Assembly (NCBI GenBank): GCA_016303085.1
Contig: JAEDMI010000060.1
Span: 1 to 11,953 of the forward strand
Direction: 5' to 3'
DNA length: 11,953 bases
From: Acetatifactor sp.
Lineage (GTDB): Bacteria; Bacillota; Clostridia; Lachnospirales; Lachnospiraceae
In this document: in pieces, positions 1 through 7,700 of the stretch
How the letters are laid out: each line of letters opens with the position of its first letter
How positions within the stretch are numbered: the first letter of the stretch is position 1
Made by a program: the position numbers and the translations under genes
The notes under the pieces: generated by a model
Databases searched by the model: none
Told to the model about the DNA's origin: nothing
The model's input: the letters and a program-made list of their open reading frames with translations, nothing else

Positions 1-1005
1 GGCGCCATCCTGGTCAACCTGCCGGGCAGCAACGCTCTGGATCAGACTCTGGCGGGCGTAGGAGAGGTACATGGTATTATCTCATGGCTTTACGAAGCAG
101 GCATCGCCGCTTCCGAAGCCATGCCCATTCTGCTCTTTATCGGTATCGGTGCCATGATTGATTTCGGTCCCCTTCTGGCAAGACCTTCCATGTTCTTTTT
201 CGGTATTTTCGCCCAACTCGGTATTCTGGTCGCAATGCTAACGGCACTGGCATTGGGATTTCCTTTGAATGATGCAGCATCCATCGGCATTATCGGTGCC
301 GCTGACGGTCCCACTTCCCTGCTGGTTTCTCAAGTACTTCACTCCGAGTACATCGGAGCCATCGCAGTGGCTGCCTATTCCTACATGGCATTGGTACCCA
401 TTATACAACCCTTCGCCATCCGTCTGGTCACCACCAAAAAGGAACGGGCTATCCGCATGGAGTACAAGGGCCGCATGGTTTCCAAGCGAACCCGTATCCT
501 TTTTCCGATTCTGACTACCGTTGTTGTCGGCTTTCTGGCACCTTCGTCAGCATCTCTGGTAGGATTTTTGATGTTCGGCAATCTGCTCAGGGAATGCGGT
601 GTGCTGGACTCTCTGGCCGAGGCTGCCCGCACCACCCTCACTAACCTGATTACCCTGCTTCTGGGCATTACCATCTCCTTCAGCATGCAGGCTGACGCCT
701 TTGTGCGTCCCGACACTCTTCTCATCATGGCAATCGGTCTTATTGCCTTTGTATTTGACACGCTGGGCGGCGTACTTTTTGCAAAATTTATCAACCTTTT
801 CCTGAAGCACAAGATAAATCCCATGGTGGGTGCTGCGGGAATCTCCGCCTTCCCCATGTCTTCCCGCGTGGTCCAGAAAATGGCTCAGGAAGAATGTCCC
901 GGCAACGTCATCCTCATGCAGGCTGTGGGTGCCAATGTCTCCGGACAGATTGCTTCTGCCATTGCAGGAGGACTGCTGATTCGGATAGTTGTGGCATATT
1001 TATAA
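1..1005 (+). CDS. Na+-translocating decarboxylase beta subunit (OadB/GcdB/MmdB family), 5' end missing
   Basis: The reading frame is open from base 1, so the start lies upstream of the window and the 334 codons seen are the C-terminal part. The family is the membrane subunit of biotin-dependent oxaloacetate, glutaconyl-CoA or methylmalonyl-CoA decarboxylases. It decarboxylates carboxybiotin and exports Na+. Visible family blocks are LFIGIGAMIDFGPLL (about codons 44-58), the ion-site motif GAADGPT (codons 100-106, with the conserved Asp), NPMVGAAGISAFPMSSRVVQ, and a C-terminal MQAVGANVSGQIASAIAGG with the conserved Asn and Ser. Several hydrophobic helices are evident. The stop TAA at 1003-1005 is followed by a clear terminator, so this is the last gene of its transcript. 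The other subunits (carboxyltransferase, biotin carrier, gamma) would be expected upstream, out of view, so the substrate cannot be decided here. Confidence 0.93.
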   Translation, partial: GAILVNLPGSNALDQTLAGVGEVHGIISWLYEAGIAASEAMPILLFIGIGAMIDFGPLLARPSMFFFGIFAQLGILVAMLTALALGFPLNDAASIGIIGAADGPTSLLVSQVLHSEYIGAIAVAAYSYMALVPIIQPFAIRLVTTKKERAIRMEYKGRMVSKRTRILFPILTTVVVGFLAPSSASLVGFLMFGNLLRECGVLDSLAEAARTTLTNLITLLLGITISFSMQADAFVRPDTLLIMAIGLIAFVFDTLGGVLFAKFINLFLKHKINPMVGAAGISAFPMSSRVVQKMAQEECPGNVILMQAVGANVSGQIASAIAGGLLIRIVVAYL

Positions 1006-1021
1006 CAGGAATTTTCCCACG

Positions 1022-1053
1022 AAAAAGCACCCCGATTCTCTCGGAGTGCTTTT
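1022..1053. terminator. Bidirectional intrinsic terminator between decarboxylase beta gene and tRNA-Arg
   Basis: The arms 1023-1035 (AAAAGCACCCCGA) and 1041-1053 (TCGGAGTGCTTTT) form a 13-bp stem with one mismatch and a 5-base loop. It is followed by a T-rich tract on the + strand. The A-run at 1022-1026 gives the T-run when read from the other strand. It lies 17 bases after the beta-subunit stop and 32 bases beyond the 3' end of the minus-strand tRNA, so it can end both transcripts. Confidence 0.85.
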
Positions 1054-1084
1054 CGTTTTCCTTGATTTTACAAGGCTCTATTCA

Positions 1085-1158
1085 CGTGTGTTAGAGGATT
1101 CGAACCCCCGACCTTTTGGTCCGTAGCCAAACGCTCTATCCAGCTGAGCTAAACACAC
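1085..1158 (-). tRNA. tRNA-Arg (anticodon ACG)
   Basis: On the minus strand the 74-base sequence folds as a full cloverleaf. The acceptor stem GTGTGTT pairs perfectly with AACACAC, and the D arm starts GCTC and ends GAGC. The anticodon stem is TTTGG/CCAAA with loop CTACGGA, giving anticodon ACG (read as ICG, decoding CGN Arg codons). The T loop is TTCGAAT, with two G-T pairs in its stem. The discriminator base is G. No CCA is encoded (TGA follows), so the tail must be added by tRNA nucleotidyltransferase. A good promoter lies upstream and a terminator downstream, so it appears to be a single-gene unit. Confidence 0.97.
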
Positions 1159-1196
1159 ATTCCAACATTGCAGTTTCACTACCTGCAACATTAGAT

Positions 1197-1225
1197 ATAA
1201 TAACTTCTTCCTACTAAAAAGTCAA
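1197..1225 (-). promoter_or_regulatory. Sigma-A-type promoter for tRNA-Arg
   Basis: Read on the minus strand, TTGACT (1225-1220) is followed by a 17-base spacer and TATTAT (1202-1197). This is a near-consensus housekeeping promoter about 39 bases before the tRNA 5' end. It lies between the end of the chemotaxis gene and the tRNA, so the tRNA has its own promoter. I see no strong terminator for the chemotaxis gene before it, so read-through into the tRNA is possible. Confidence 0.8.
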
Positions 1226-1260
1226 GAAAAATTTTCAATGTTTACAAAAATTGTTGTCCT

Positions 1261-2736
1261 CTACCTGGCTGCTTGCAACTTTTGTGCTCCCGCACTCAAT
1301 TCCTCCACAGCCTTTGTCACGGATTCCACCAGAAGCGCATTGGCCTCACAGGCGCTGTAGGTCTCGTTTGCATGAGCGGAAACCTCTTCCGTAATTGCGG
1401 AAATGGTCTGAATACTCTCCACAATATCCGCATTAGCCGCTTCCAGTTCCTCAACCGTATCCAACAGTTCCCTTGTCTGCTTTCCGATTTCCTCAGTTCC
1501 GCGGGTGATTCCCGCAAAATTCTCGGTGACAACCTGAGTGCTTTCCGCATTTGACTTGTTGCTCTCTGTCACCACATCCACTGCTGCTTCCACGGACACC
1601 AACTCACTGTTAATATGCTCAATCAGTTCCGTAATATTCACGGTAGCGGATTTGGTCTGGTTTGCCAGCCCGGAAATCTGACTTGCAACCACTGCAAAGC
1701 CTCTTCCCGACTCACCGGCACGAGCTGCCTCGATACTTGCATTCAAAGCCAACATACCGGTGCTGTTGGCAATGCTGGTGATGGTTTCAATAATGGTATT
1801 CATCCGGTTGGTATATTCGCTGAGCGCCTTCATCTGGTTCAACACCTGATGATTTGCCTCCATGGATTTCTCCACCTGTGCCGCCAGCACATCCATCTGC
1901 TGCCTGCCCATATCCACCTTCTGAACGGTGTCATTCATATTTTCTTCAATTCCCGCAGCCGTATCCTTTACACGGACAATGTGCTGCTGAATCTGTTCCG
2001 TCTTCTGCAGCTGCATCTGTACGGATTCAGCCGTCTCGGTGCTGCCGGAGGAAACCTCACCCATGTAGCTGTGAATCTGCTCCATGGACTCACCCAGCTG
2101 TTCCACCTTTCCGGACACCTCTTCAATTTCGGGAATCATCTCTCCCGATGTACTCAGCACACTGTCTGCAAGCTTGTTCGCCTCATCGGTCTGCTCCTGA
2201 ATTCGTTTCAGTTTTTCTGCGTTTACTCGTTTTACGGCACTTGTCGCCATAATCATAAACGCGCTGGTCAACAGCGTGGCGGCAACTCTGATTTCCACAT
2301 CCGGTATTTCTGCCGATGTATATCCCACCGTCAACGCATGAATTATCACAAAAACAATATTTCCAAAAACCGCCCCCGCACTGATCAGCACACAGTATCT
2401 GACATCCATGTACAGGATGATTACCATAAACATGGGGAAAGCATAGGTACATGCCAAAGCGCTGGTAGTGGTAAATATAACAAACAGGTATAAAATACCA
2501 TAGGAAATACCCATGATGTGTTTAATCAGTTCTTCTTCATGATTTCTTCTGTAAAGAATCTGTTCCGCTACAACCGGCACCACGCACAACAGCGAAAAGA
2601 CAACAAAATATCCCAGAGTTCTGGAACCCTTAAACACTTCCACCGCATATGCCAGAAAAAGCACCGTGTCGATAATGGTATGTCCCAGCAAAGCAATACG
2701 GTTCACAAAACCCTTTTCCGAAAACTTACCGTTCAT
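1261..2736 (-). CDS. Methyl-accepting chemotaxis protein, polytopic membrane type without an extracytoplasmic sensor
   Basis: This 491-residue transducer would pass a signal to CheA/CheW. The cytoplasmic signalling tip is unmistakable: about residues 319-361 include the hairpin core MLALNASIEAARAGE, then GRGFAVVA. Flanking helices (about 190-318 and 362-488) are typical Glu/Gln-rich coiled coil where methylation would occur. The N-terminus (about 13-168) holds roughly six hydrophobic segments joined by short loops, instead of two helices around a periplasmic domain. I see no recognisable Cache, PAS or HAMP domain, and no C-terminal WxxF-type receptor-methylase tether. The start ATG at 2736 has a GGAGGG site 6 bases upstream and a promoter about 50 bases upstream. 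The gene stands alone, divergent from the suf-like operon. The stimulus is unknown; an intramembrane or metabolic cue is only a guess. Confidence 0.93.
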   Translation of the reverse strand: MNGKFSEKGFVNRIALLGHTIIDTVLFLAYAVEVFKGSRTLGYFVVFSLLCVVPVVAEQILYRRNHEEELIKHIMGISYGILYLFVIFTTTSALACTYAFPMFMVIILYMDVRYCVLISAGAVFGNIVFVIIHALTVGYTSAEIPDVEIRVAATLLTSAFMIMATSAVKRVNAEKLKRIQEQTDEANKLADSVLSTSGEMIPEIEEVSGKVEQLGESMEQIHSYMGEVSSGSTETAESVQMQLQKTEQIQQHIVRVKDTAAGIEENMNDTVQKVDMGRQQMDVLAAQVEKSMEANHQVLNQMKALSEYTNRMNTIIETITSIANSTGMLALNASIEAARAGESGRGFAVVASQISGLANQTKSATVNITELIEHINSELVSVEAAVDVVTESNKSNAESTQVVTENFAGITRGTEEIGKQTRELLDTVEELEAANADIVESIQTISAITEEVSAHANETYSACEANALLVESVTKAVEELSAGAQKLQAAR

Positions 2737-2786
2737 ATGTATCCCTCCGTTATATTTATCAGAAAGTTATTGCTTTTTCGTGCTAT

Positions 2787-2815
2787 ATTTTATCATATTT
2801 ATTAAAGTACCACAA
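2787..2815 (-). promoter_or_regulatory. Probable promoter of the chemotaxis gene
   Basis: On the minus strand, TTGTGG (2815-2810), a 17-base spacer and TAAAAT (2792-2787) lie in AT-rich DNA about 50 bases before the MCP start codon. The -10 is good (5 of 6) and the -35 is weak (TTG only). I see no flagellar-type sigma-28 motif instead. The 245-base divergent region 2737-2981 holds this promoter and the suf-like promoter and leader. Confidence 0.6.
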
Positions 2816-2886
2816 GAAAAATAAGCAATCCGTTTTTTATTTTTCATCCGTTTATGAGAAAAGAGGTATAGATTTTGTTCTTTCTG

Positions 2887-2895
2887 TGTTATACT
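2887..2895 (+). promoter_or_regulatory. Extended -10 promoter of the SUF-like operon
   Basis: TGT then TATACT (2890-2895) forms an extended -10 element. At the right distance the -35 position (TATAGA, 2867-2872) is poor, as is common for extended -10 promoters. Transcription would start near 2902, giving an untranslated leader of about 80 bases before the ATG at 2982. This also argues against a GTG start at 2886, which would lie inside the promoter. Confidence 0.55.
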
Positions 2896-2950
2896 GTAAG
2901 AACGGCGTGAACATCAACCGCTCTGCCGTGAAGTTAAGTTACATAGTATC

Positions 2951-2979
2951 TGCCGTTTACGGCAGTTTCAGGAGGAAAC
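2951..2979 (+). promoter_or_regulatory. Two abutting leader hairpins, the second presenting the sufC-like Shine-Dalgarno in its loop
   Basis: TGCCG (2951-2955), loop TTTA, CGGCA (2960-2964) is a perfect hairpin. It is followed without a gap by GTTTC (2965-2969), loop AGGAG, GAAAC (2975-2979), so the ribosome binding site AGGAGG (2970-2975) sits mostly in the second loop. Upstream copies ACGGC (2902-2906) and GCCGT (2925-2929) could pair with each other or with the first hairpin's arms, so alternative folds exist. Both stems are short and regulation is inferred, not shown. Confidence 0.45.
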
Positions 2980-2981
2980 AC

Positions 2982-3707
2982 ATGCTTGAATTACAAAATC
3001 TCTCCTTTCAGGTGTCAGATGATTCAAAGGGTGCAAAAGAGATTATCAGAGATTTAAATCTCACCTTTGAGGATCATACCTTTATCGCCATCACAGGTCC
3101 CAATGGAGGCGGGAAATCCACTCTTGCCAAACTGATTATGGGAATCGAACAGCCCACCTCGGGAAAAATCCTGTTCAACGGAACAGATATCACAAACATG
3201 AGCATTACGGAGCGCGCAAAGCAGGGAATCAGCTTTGCCTTCCAGCAGCCCGTTCGTTTCAAGGGCATCAAGGTAAAAGATTTGATTACCCTGGCTGCCG
3301 GGAATCAGGTCAAGCTGCCCAATGTCTGTGACTATCTCTCCAAGGTTGGGCTGTGTGCCAGAGATTACATCAACCGCGACGTAGACGCCAGCCTCTCCGG
3401 CGGTGAGTTAAAGCGAATCGAAATCGCATCCATCATTGCGAGAAACACTCCCCTTTCCGTCTTCGACGAGCCTGAGGCCGGAATCGATTTGTGGAGCTTC
3501 AACAACTTAATCAAGGTATTTGAAGAGATGCACGAAAACAGTGAAAATTCCCTGATTATCATCTCCCATCAGGAACGTATTTTAAATATTGCGGATGAAA
3601 TTGTAGTGCTGGCGGGAGGAACCGTGCAGGCAAGGGGTCGCCGGGAAGATATTTTACCCGAGCTCTTAAAGGGTACGGAGGGCTGTCGGTTCTACCACGA
3701 GGCATAA
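2982..3707 (+). CDS. sufC: SufC-like Fe-S assembly ATPase (SUF-like minimal system SmsC)
   Basis: This 241-residue soluble ABC ATPase has all nucleotide-site motifs. They are Walker A GPNGGGKST (residues 39-47, Lys45), Q-loop region FQQPVRFKG, signature LSGGE (138-142), Walker B LSVFDEP with Asp162-Glu163, and switch His196 in IISHQE. The sequence after Walker B (DEPEAGID) and the short length match SufC-like proteins found in anaerobes next to a single SufB/SufD-like gene. I infer it powers Fe-S cluster assembly on the scaffold encoded 49 bases downstream. I chose ATG 2982 because AGGAGG lies just upstream. The frame stays open back to a GTG at 2886, but that codon overlaps the promoter and lacks a binding site. 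A transporter ATPase is unlikely because no permease is nearby. Confidence 0.88.
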   Translation: MLELQNLSFQVSDDSKGAKEIIRDLNLTFEDHTFIAITGPNGGGKSTLAKLIMGIEQPTSGKILFNGTDITNMSITERAKQGISFAFQQPVRFKGIKVKDLITLAAGNQVKLPNVCDYLSKVGLCARDYINRDVDASLSGGELKRIEIASIIARNTPLSVFDEPEAGIDLWSFNNLIKVFEEMHENSENSLIIISHQERILNIADEIVVLAGGTVQARGRREDILPELLKGTEGCRFYHEA

Positions 3708-3746
3708 CAGACCCCGGACAAAATAAGCGCTAAGCAGCGCAGAAAT

Positions 3747-3750
3747 GAGG
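3747..3750 (+). promoter_or_regulatory. Ribosome binding site choosing the start of the SufB/SufD-like gene
   Basis: GAGG lies 6 bases before ATG 3757. The earlier in-frame ATG at 3745 overlaps this site and has no purine-rich site of its own. It is preceded instead by a small hairpin (GCGCT 3727-3731, AGCGC 3736-3740), so 3757 is preferred. Confidence 0.65.
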
Positions 3751-3756
3751 ATTTAC

Positions 3757-4674
3757 ATGGACGAGATACAGAAAAATCTGCTGGAGCAGGTAGCCGGACT
3801 CCACGAGATGCCGGAAGGTGCATATAACATCCGTGCCAACGGGAAAAGTGTGGAGCGCTCCACTACCGCTCATATCGATATCGTAACAAAGACCGACAAG
3901 CAGGGCATCGACATTGTCATAAAACCCGGCACCAAAAACGAGAGTGTGCATATTCCCGTTGTCTTAAGTCAAAGCGGACTGACCGAAATGGTTTACAACG
4001 ATTTTTATGTTGGCGATGACTGCGACGTTACCATCATCGCAGGCTGCGGAATCCACAACAGCGGAGACGCGGACAGCAAACATGACGGCATCCACTCCTT
4101 TTACATAGGAAAAAATTCTCACGTAAAATATGTGGAAAAACACTACGGCAGCGGCGACGGCAAAGGGGAGCGCATCATGAATCCCGAGACCGTGGTTGAC
4201 CTTGGGGAAAACAGCTTCATGGAGATGGAAACCGTTCAGATTAAGGGTGTGGATTCCACAAAGCGCTCCACTTCCGCAAAGCTGGCAGACGGAGCAAAGC
4301 TGATTGTGACGGAAAAGCTTATGACCCACGGTAATCAGACAGCCGAGACTTCTTTCAAGGTTGATTTGGACGGAAAAGGCTCCAGCGCCAATATCATCTC
4401 CCGCTCCGTGGCAAGGGATAACTCCGTACAGCTTTTCCTCTCCAAAATAAACGGAAATAACCGGTGTGCGGGGCATTCCGAATGCGACGGAATCATCATG
4501 GACAACGCAAAAATCAGCGCCGTTCCCGAAATTACCGCCAACCATCTGGATGCCGAATTGATACACGAGGCGGCAATCGGCAAAATCGCCGGTGACCAGA
4601 TTATCAAACTTATGACTCTGGGTCTTACCGAGGCAGAAGCGGAAGCACAGATTATCAATGGGTTTTTAAAATAA
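3757..4674 (+). CDS. SufB/SufD-family Fe-S cluster assembly scaffold (SmsB-like)
   Basis: The 305-residue protein is shorter than classical SufB (about 470-490) and SufD (about 420). It consists of a beta-helix core and the C-terminal helical tail of the family. The end reads HEAAIGKIAGDQIIKLMTLG, then LTEAEAEAQIINGF, the typical SufB/SufD closing block. His270-Glu271 correspond to the conserved His-Glu pair. Cys243 in the stretch SECDGI aligns by eye with the cluster-assembly cysteine of SufB, whereas SufD usually lacks it. So although databases may call such proteins 'SufD family', the residues look SufB-like. Cys237 and His240 are nearby potential ligands. It forms an operon with the SufC-like ATPase. 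SufS, SufU and SufA genes are absent here. In-frame ATG 3745 is an alternative start adding four residues. Confidence 0.85.
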   Translation: MDEIQKNLLEQVAGLHEMPEGAYNIRANGKSVERSTTAHIDIVTKTDKQGIDIVIKPGTKNESVHIPVVLSQSGLTEMVYNDFYVGDDCDVTIIAGCGIHNSGDADSKHDGIHSFYIGKNSHVKYVEKHYGSGDGKGERIMNPETVVDLGENSFMEMETVQIKGVDSTKRSTSAKLADGAKLIVTEKLMTHGNQTAETSFKVDLDGKGSSANIISRSVARDNSVQLFLSKINGNNRCAGHSECDGIIMDNAKISAVPEITANHLDAELIHEAAIGKIAGDQIIKLMTLGLTEAEAEAQIINGFLK

Positions 4675-4691
4675 CCGGTGCATAAAAATAA

Positions 4692-4742
4692 ACCTCCGAG
4701 AGAAACTGGTATGTAGTACTGATTTCTCCCGGAGGTATTTTT
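4692..4742 (+). promoter_or_regulatory. Terminator-like hairpin that buries the PFOR Shine-Dalgarno
   Basis: Arms 4692-4705 (ACCTCCGAGAGAAA) and 4723-4736 (TTTCTCCCGGAGGT) form a 14-bp stem with a single A/C mismatch and a 17-base loop. It is followed by A and five Ts (4738-4742), right up to the PFOR ATG at 4743. The shape fits an intrinsic terminator for the SUF-like operon. The 3' arm also contains GGAGGT (4731-4736), the PFOR ribosome binding site 6 bases before its start. When folded, the stem would pair that site with ACCTCC in the 5' arm. It could attenuate transcription, block translation, or both. I see no well-formed separate PFOR promoter in the 68-base gap. A weak candidate -10 (TAAAAT, 4667-4672) lies at the end of the upstream gene. 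Confidence 0.75.
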
Positions 4743-7700
4743 ATGAAGATAAACCGTAGCACCCAGACCATGGACGGCAACCGCGCCGCCGCATACACGG
4801 CATACGCCTTCAGCGAGGCTGCCGCCATCTACCCCATAACACCTTCCTCCCCCATGGCAGAACTCTGCGAGCAGTGGGCCGGAGAAGGTAAGACAAATAT
4901 ATACGGGAAATCCATGAAGCTGATTCAGATGCAGTCTGAGGCGGGAGCCGCCGGCGCCGTTCACGGTGCAATGCTGTCAGGAGCCCTTGCCACCACCTTT
5001 ACATCCTCCCAGGGTTTACTGCTTATGATTCCCAATCTGTACAGAATGTCGGGGGAACTTTTGCCCTGTGTCATCCATGTAGCAGCACGCACCATTGCCA
5101 CCCATGCTCTCTCCATCTTTGGCGACCATTCTGATATTTATGCCTGCCGTCAGACAGGAGCCGCCATCTTTGCCTGCAACAGCGTGCAGGAAGTGATGGA
5201 TCTCTCTCCCGTCTCTCACCTTGCCGCCCTGGAGGGCAGTATTCCCTTCCTCAACTTTTTTGACGGCTTCCGCACCTCCCATGAACTGCACAAGATAGAA
5301 GTTTGGGATTATGACACTCTGCACTCCATGGTGCCTCTCAATGCCCTGCACGCCTTCCGCAACCGTGTTCTCCACCCTCACCACGGCAGGGTCTACGGCT
5401 CTGCCCAGAACCCGGATATCTTCTTTCAAAACAGAGAGGCTGCAAATTCCTTTTACGATGCACTCCCCCGGGTGGTAGAAAAACAACTGGAAAAAGTGAA
5501 TTCCCTTTTGGATACGAATTACGGACTTTTCGACTATTATGGGACGCATGACCCGGAGCATATCATCGTGGCTATGGGCAGCATCTGCGAAACCATCCGG
5601 GAATATCTTGCACATGTCCCCGGGAAAAAATACGGGCTGATAGCAGTCCATCTGTACCGCCCTTTCAGCGCAATACATTTTCTGGAAAAAATACCCTCCA
5701 CCGTGCGGCGCATCACGGTACTGAGCCGCACCAAGGAGCCGGGAGCTCCGGGAGAACCCCTATATCTGGATGTGGTTTCTGTCCTGCAACAAGCGGGACG
5801 CCTGGCTGTATCCTCCGAGGTCTGCGAACCTCCCAGGTCTGCCATCCGTGTCTTCTCCGGGCGTTACGGACTCAGTTCCAAGGATACCACTCCCGCGCAG
5901 ATTGACGCTGTCTACGATAACTATGAAAAGACACAGTTCACCGTGGGCATTACCGATGATGTCACTCATCTTTCCCTTGCTGTTCCTCCGCTTCCGGATA
6001 CGACACCGGAGGACATTACAGCCTGCAAATTCTGGGGATTGGGAGGAGACGGCACTATCAGCGCCACCAAGAACGCCATCAAGATTATCGGTGAGCATAC
6101 GGATTTAAATGTCCAGGGCTACTTTGAATATGACTCGAAAAAATCCAGAGGTCTCACCATCTCTCATCTGCGCTTCGGGAAAAGCACCATCCACAGCGCA
6201 TATCTGATTCGTCGGGCAGACCTGATAGCATGCCACAATCCTGTCTATCTCCACAAATACGAAATGGTACAGGAACTCAAGGACAACGGAACCTTTCTGT
6301 TGAACTGTCCCTACCGCGGCGAAGATGCAAGTGCCTATCTGCCTTCCGCCGCCCTGGCATATATGGCAGAGCACCACATCCGCTTTTTTGTCATTGATGC
6401 ACTGCGCATCGGCAAGGAAACCGGTCTGAACAATAAAATCAGTACAATCCTTCAGGCAGCTTTTTTTGCGGTGTCAAAGCTTTTGCCTGCAAATGAAATC
6501 CAAAAACTGATGAAGGAGGCGGCGCGGAAAAGCTACGGAAGAAACGGTGAACACATTATCCGTATGAATGAAGAAGCCATTGAGAGGGGCTTTTCGGAAG
6601 TTCGGGAACTGACGGTACCTACAAGTGCGTGCCCGGATATCGGCTCCGTGACCGACACAGTCAACATCACAGCAACAACTTCGGAACGGCAGAAAAAGAA
6701 TGAGTTGGACAATGCACCTCTGCCCGACCGTCCCGAAATGCTTGATTTTGTGACAAAAATACAGCAGCCCGTCACCGACCAAAGAGGCGATGAGCTGCCT
6801 GTCTCAGCCTTTCTCCCCTACGCCGACGGCTATACTCCTCCGGGAAGCACCGCCCACGAACGCAGGAATGTGGCAACGGAAATACCTGAGTGGATTCCCG
6901 AAAATTGTATTCAATGTAACCGTTGCTCTTTTGTCTGTCCCCATGCAGTAATACGCCCCGCTGTTTTAGATGAAGAGAAGTCAGTCTCAGCGCCTTGTGG
7001 CATGAAAATGCTTCCTATGACCGGATTGGACAATCACAAATTTGCCATTGTCATCTCCCAGTCAGATTGTACCGGTTGCGGGGCATGTGCGGCTGTCTGT
7101 CCCGGGAAGCAGGGAAAAAAAGCTCTGGAAATGCAACCTGTACAGGGAAACACCCCGGCTGCGGGAATCCTGCATGATACCTTGACTCAGCAATGCTTTG
7201 ATTTTGCCAAGCCTCTTCTGCCCAATCGTGAGGCAGCAGAAAAATTCGGCGTCTCCACCGTCAAGGGCAGCCAGTTCCTTCGTCCTCTCATGGAATTTTC
7301 CGGGGCATGTGCCGGTTGTGGCGAGACCCCCTATGTAAAACTCCTGACTCAGCTGTTCGGCCCTGACATGTATATTGCAAATGCCACAGGCTGCAGCTCC
7401 ATCTGGGCCAATTCATCCCCTTCTTGTGCCTACTGTACGGACAGCAACGGGCATGGACCGGCCTGGTCAAATTCATTGTTTGAGGATGCAGCGGAATTCG
7501 GTCTCGGTATGCTGTTGGCCGGAGAAGTAACAGATTCCAAGATGCCTTACTGGGTCATCGGCGGTGACGGATGGGCTTACGACATCGGCTTCGGCGGTTT
7601 GGACCATGTGCTCTCCACCGGCAAAAACATCAATTTGCTGGTACTGGACACCGAAGTATATTCCAATACGGGCGGACAGGCCTCCAAGGCTACTCCCCTA

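Noticed and set aside
1615..2493. A 292-codon open frame antisense to the chemotaxis gene
   Set aside because: It is rich in His, Cys and Leu with no family likeness. It is the shadow of the coding strand, which has clear MCP motifs.
2886..2981. Longer start (GTG 2886) for the SufC-like ATPase, adding 32 residues
   Set aside because: The codon lies in the extended -10 promoter and has no ribosome binding site. ATG 2982 has AGGAGG, and the protein then starts like other SufC-like ATPases.
3964..4566. A 200-codon minus strand frame inside the SufB/SufD-like gene
   Set aside because: No recognisable domain or ribosome binding site; the opposite strand encodes a conserved protein.
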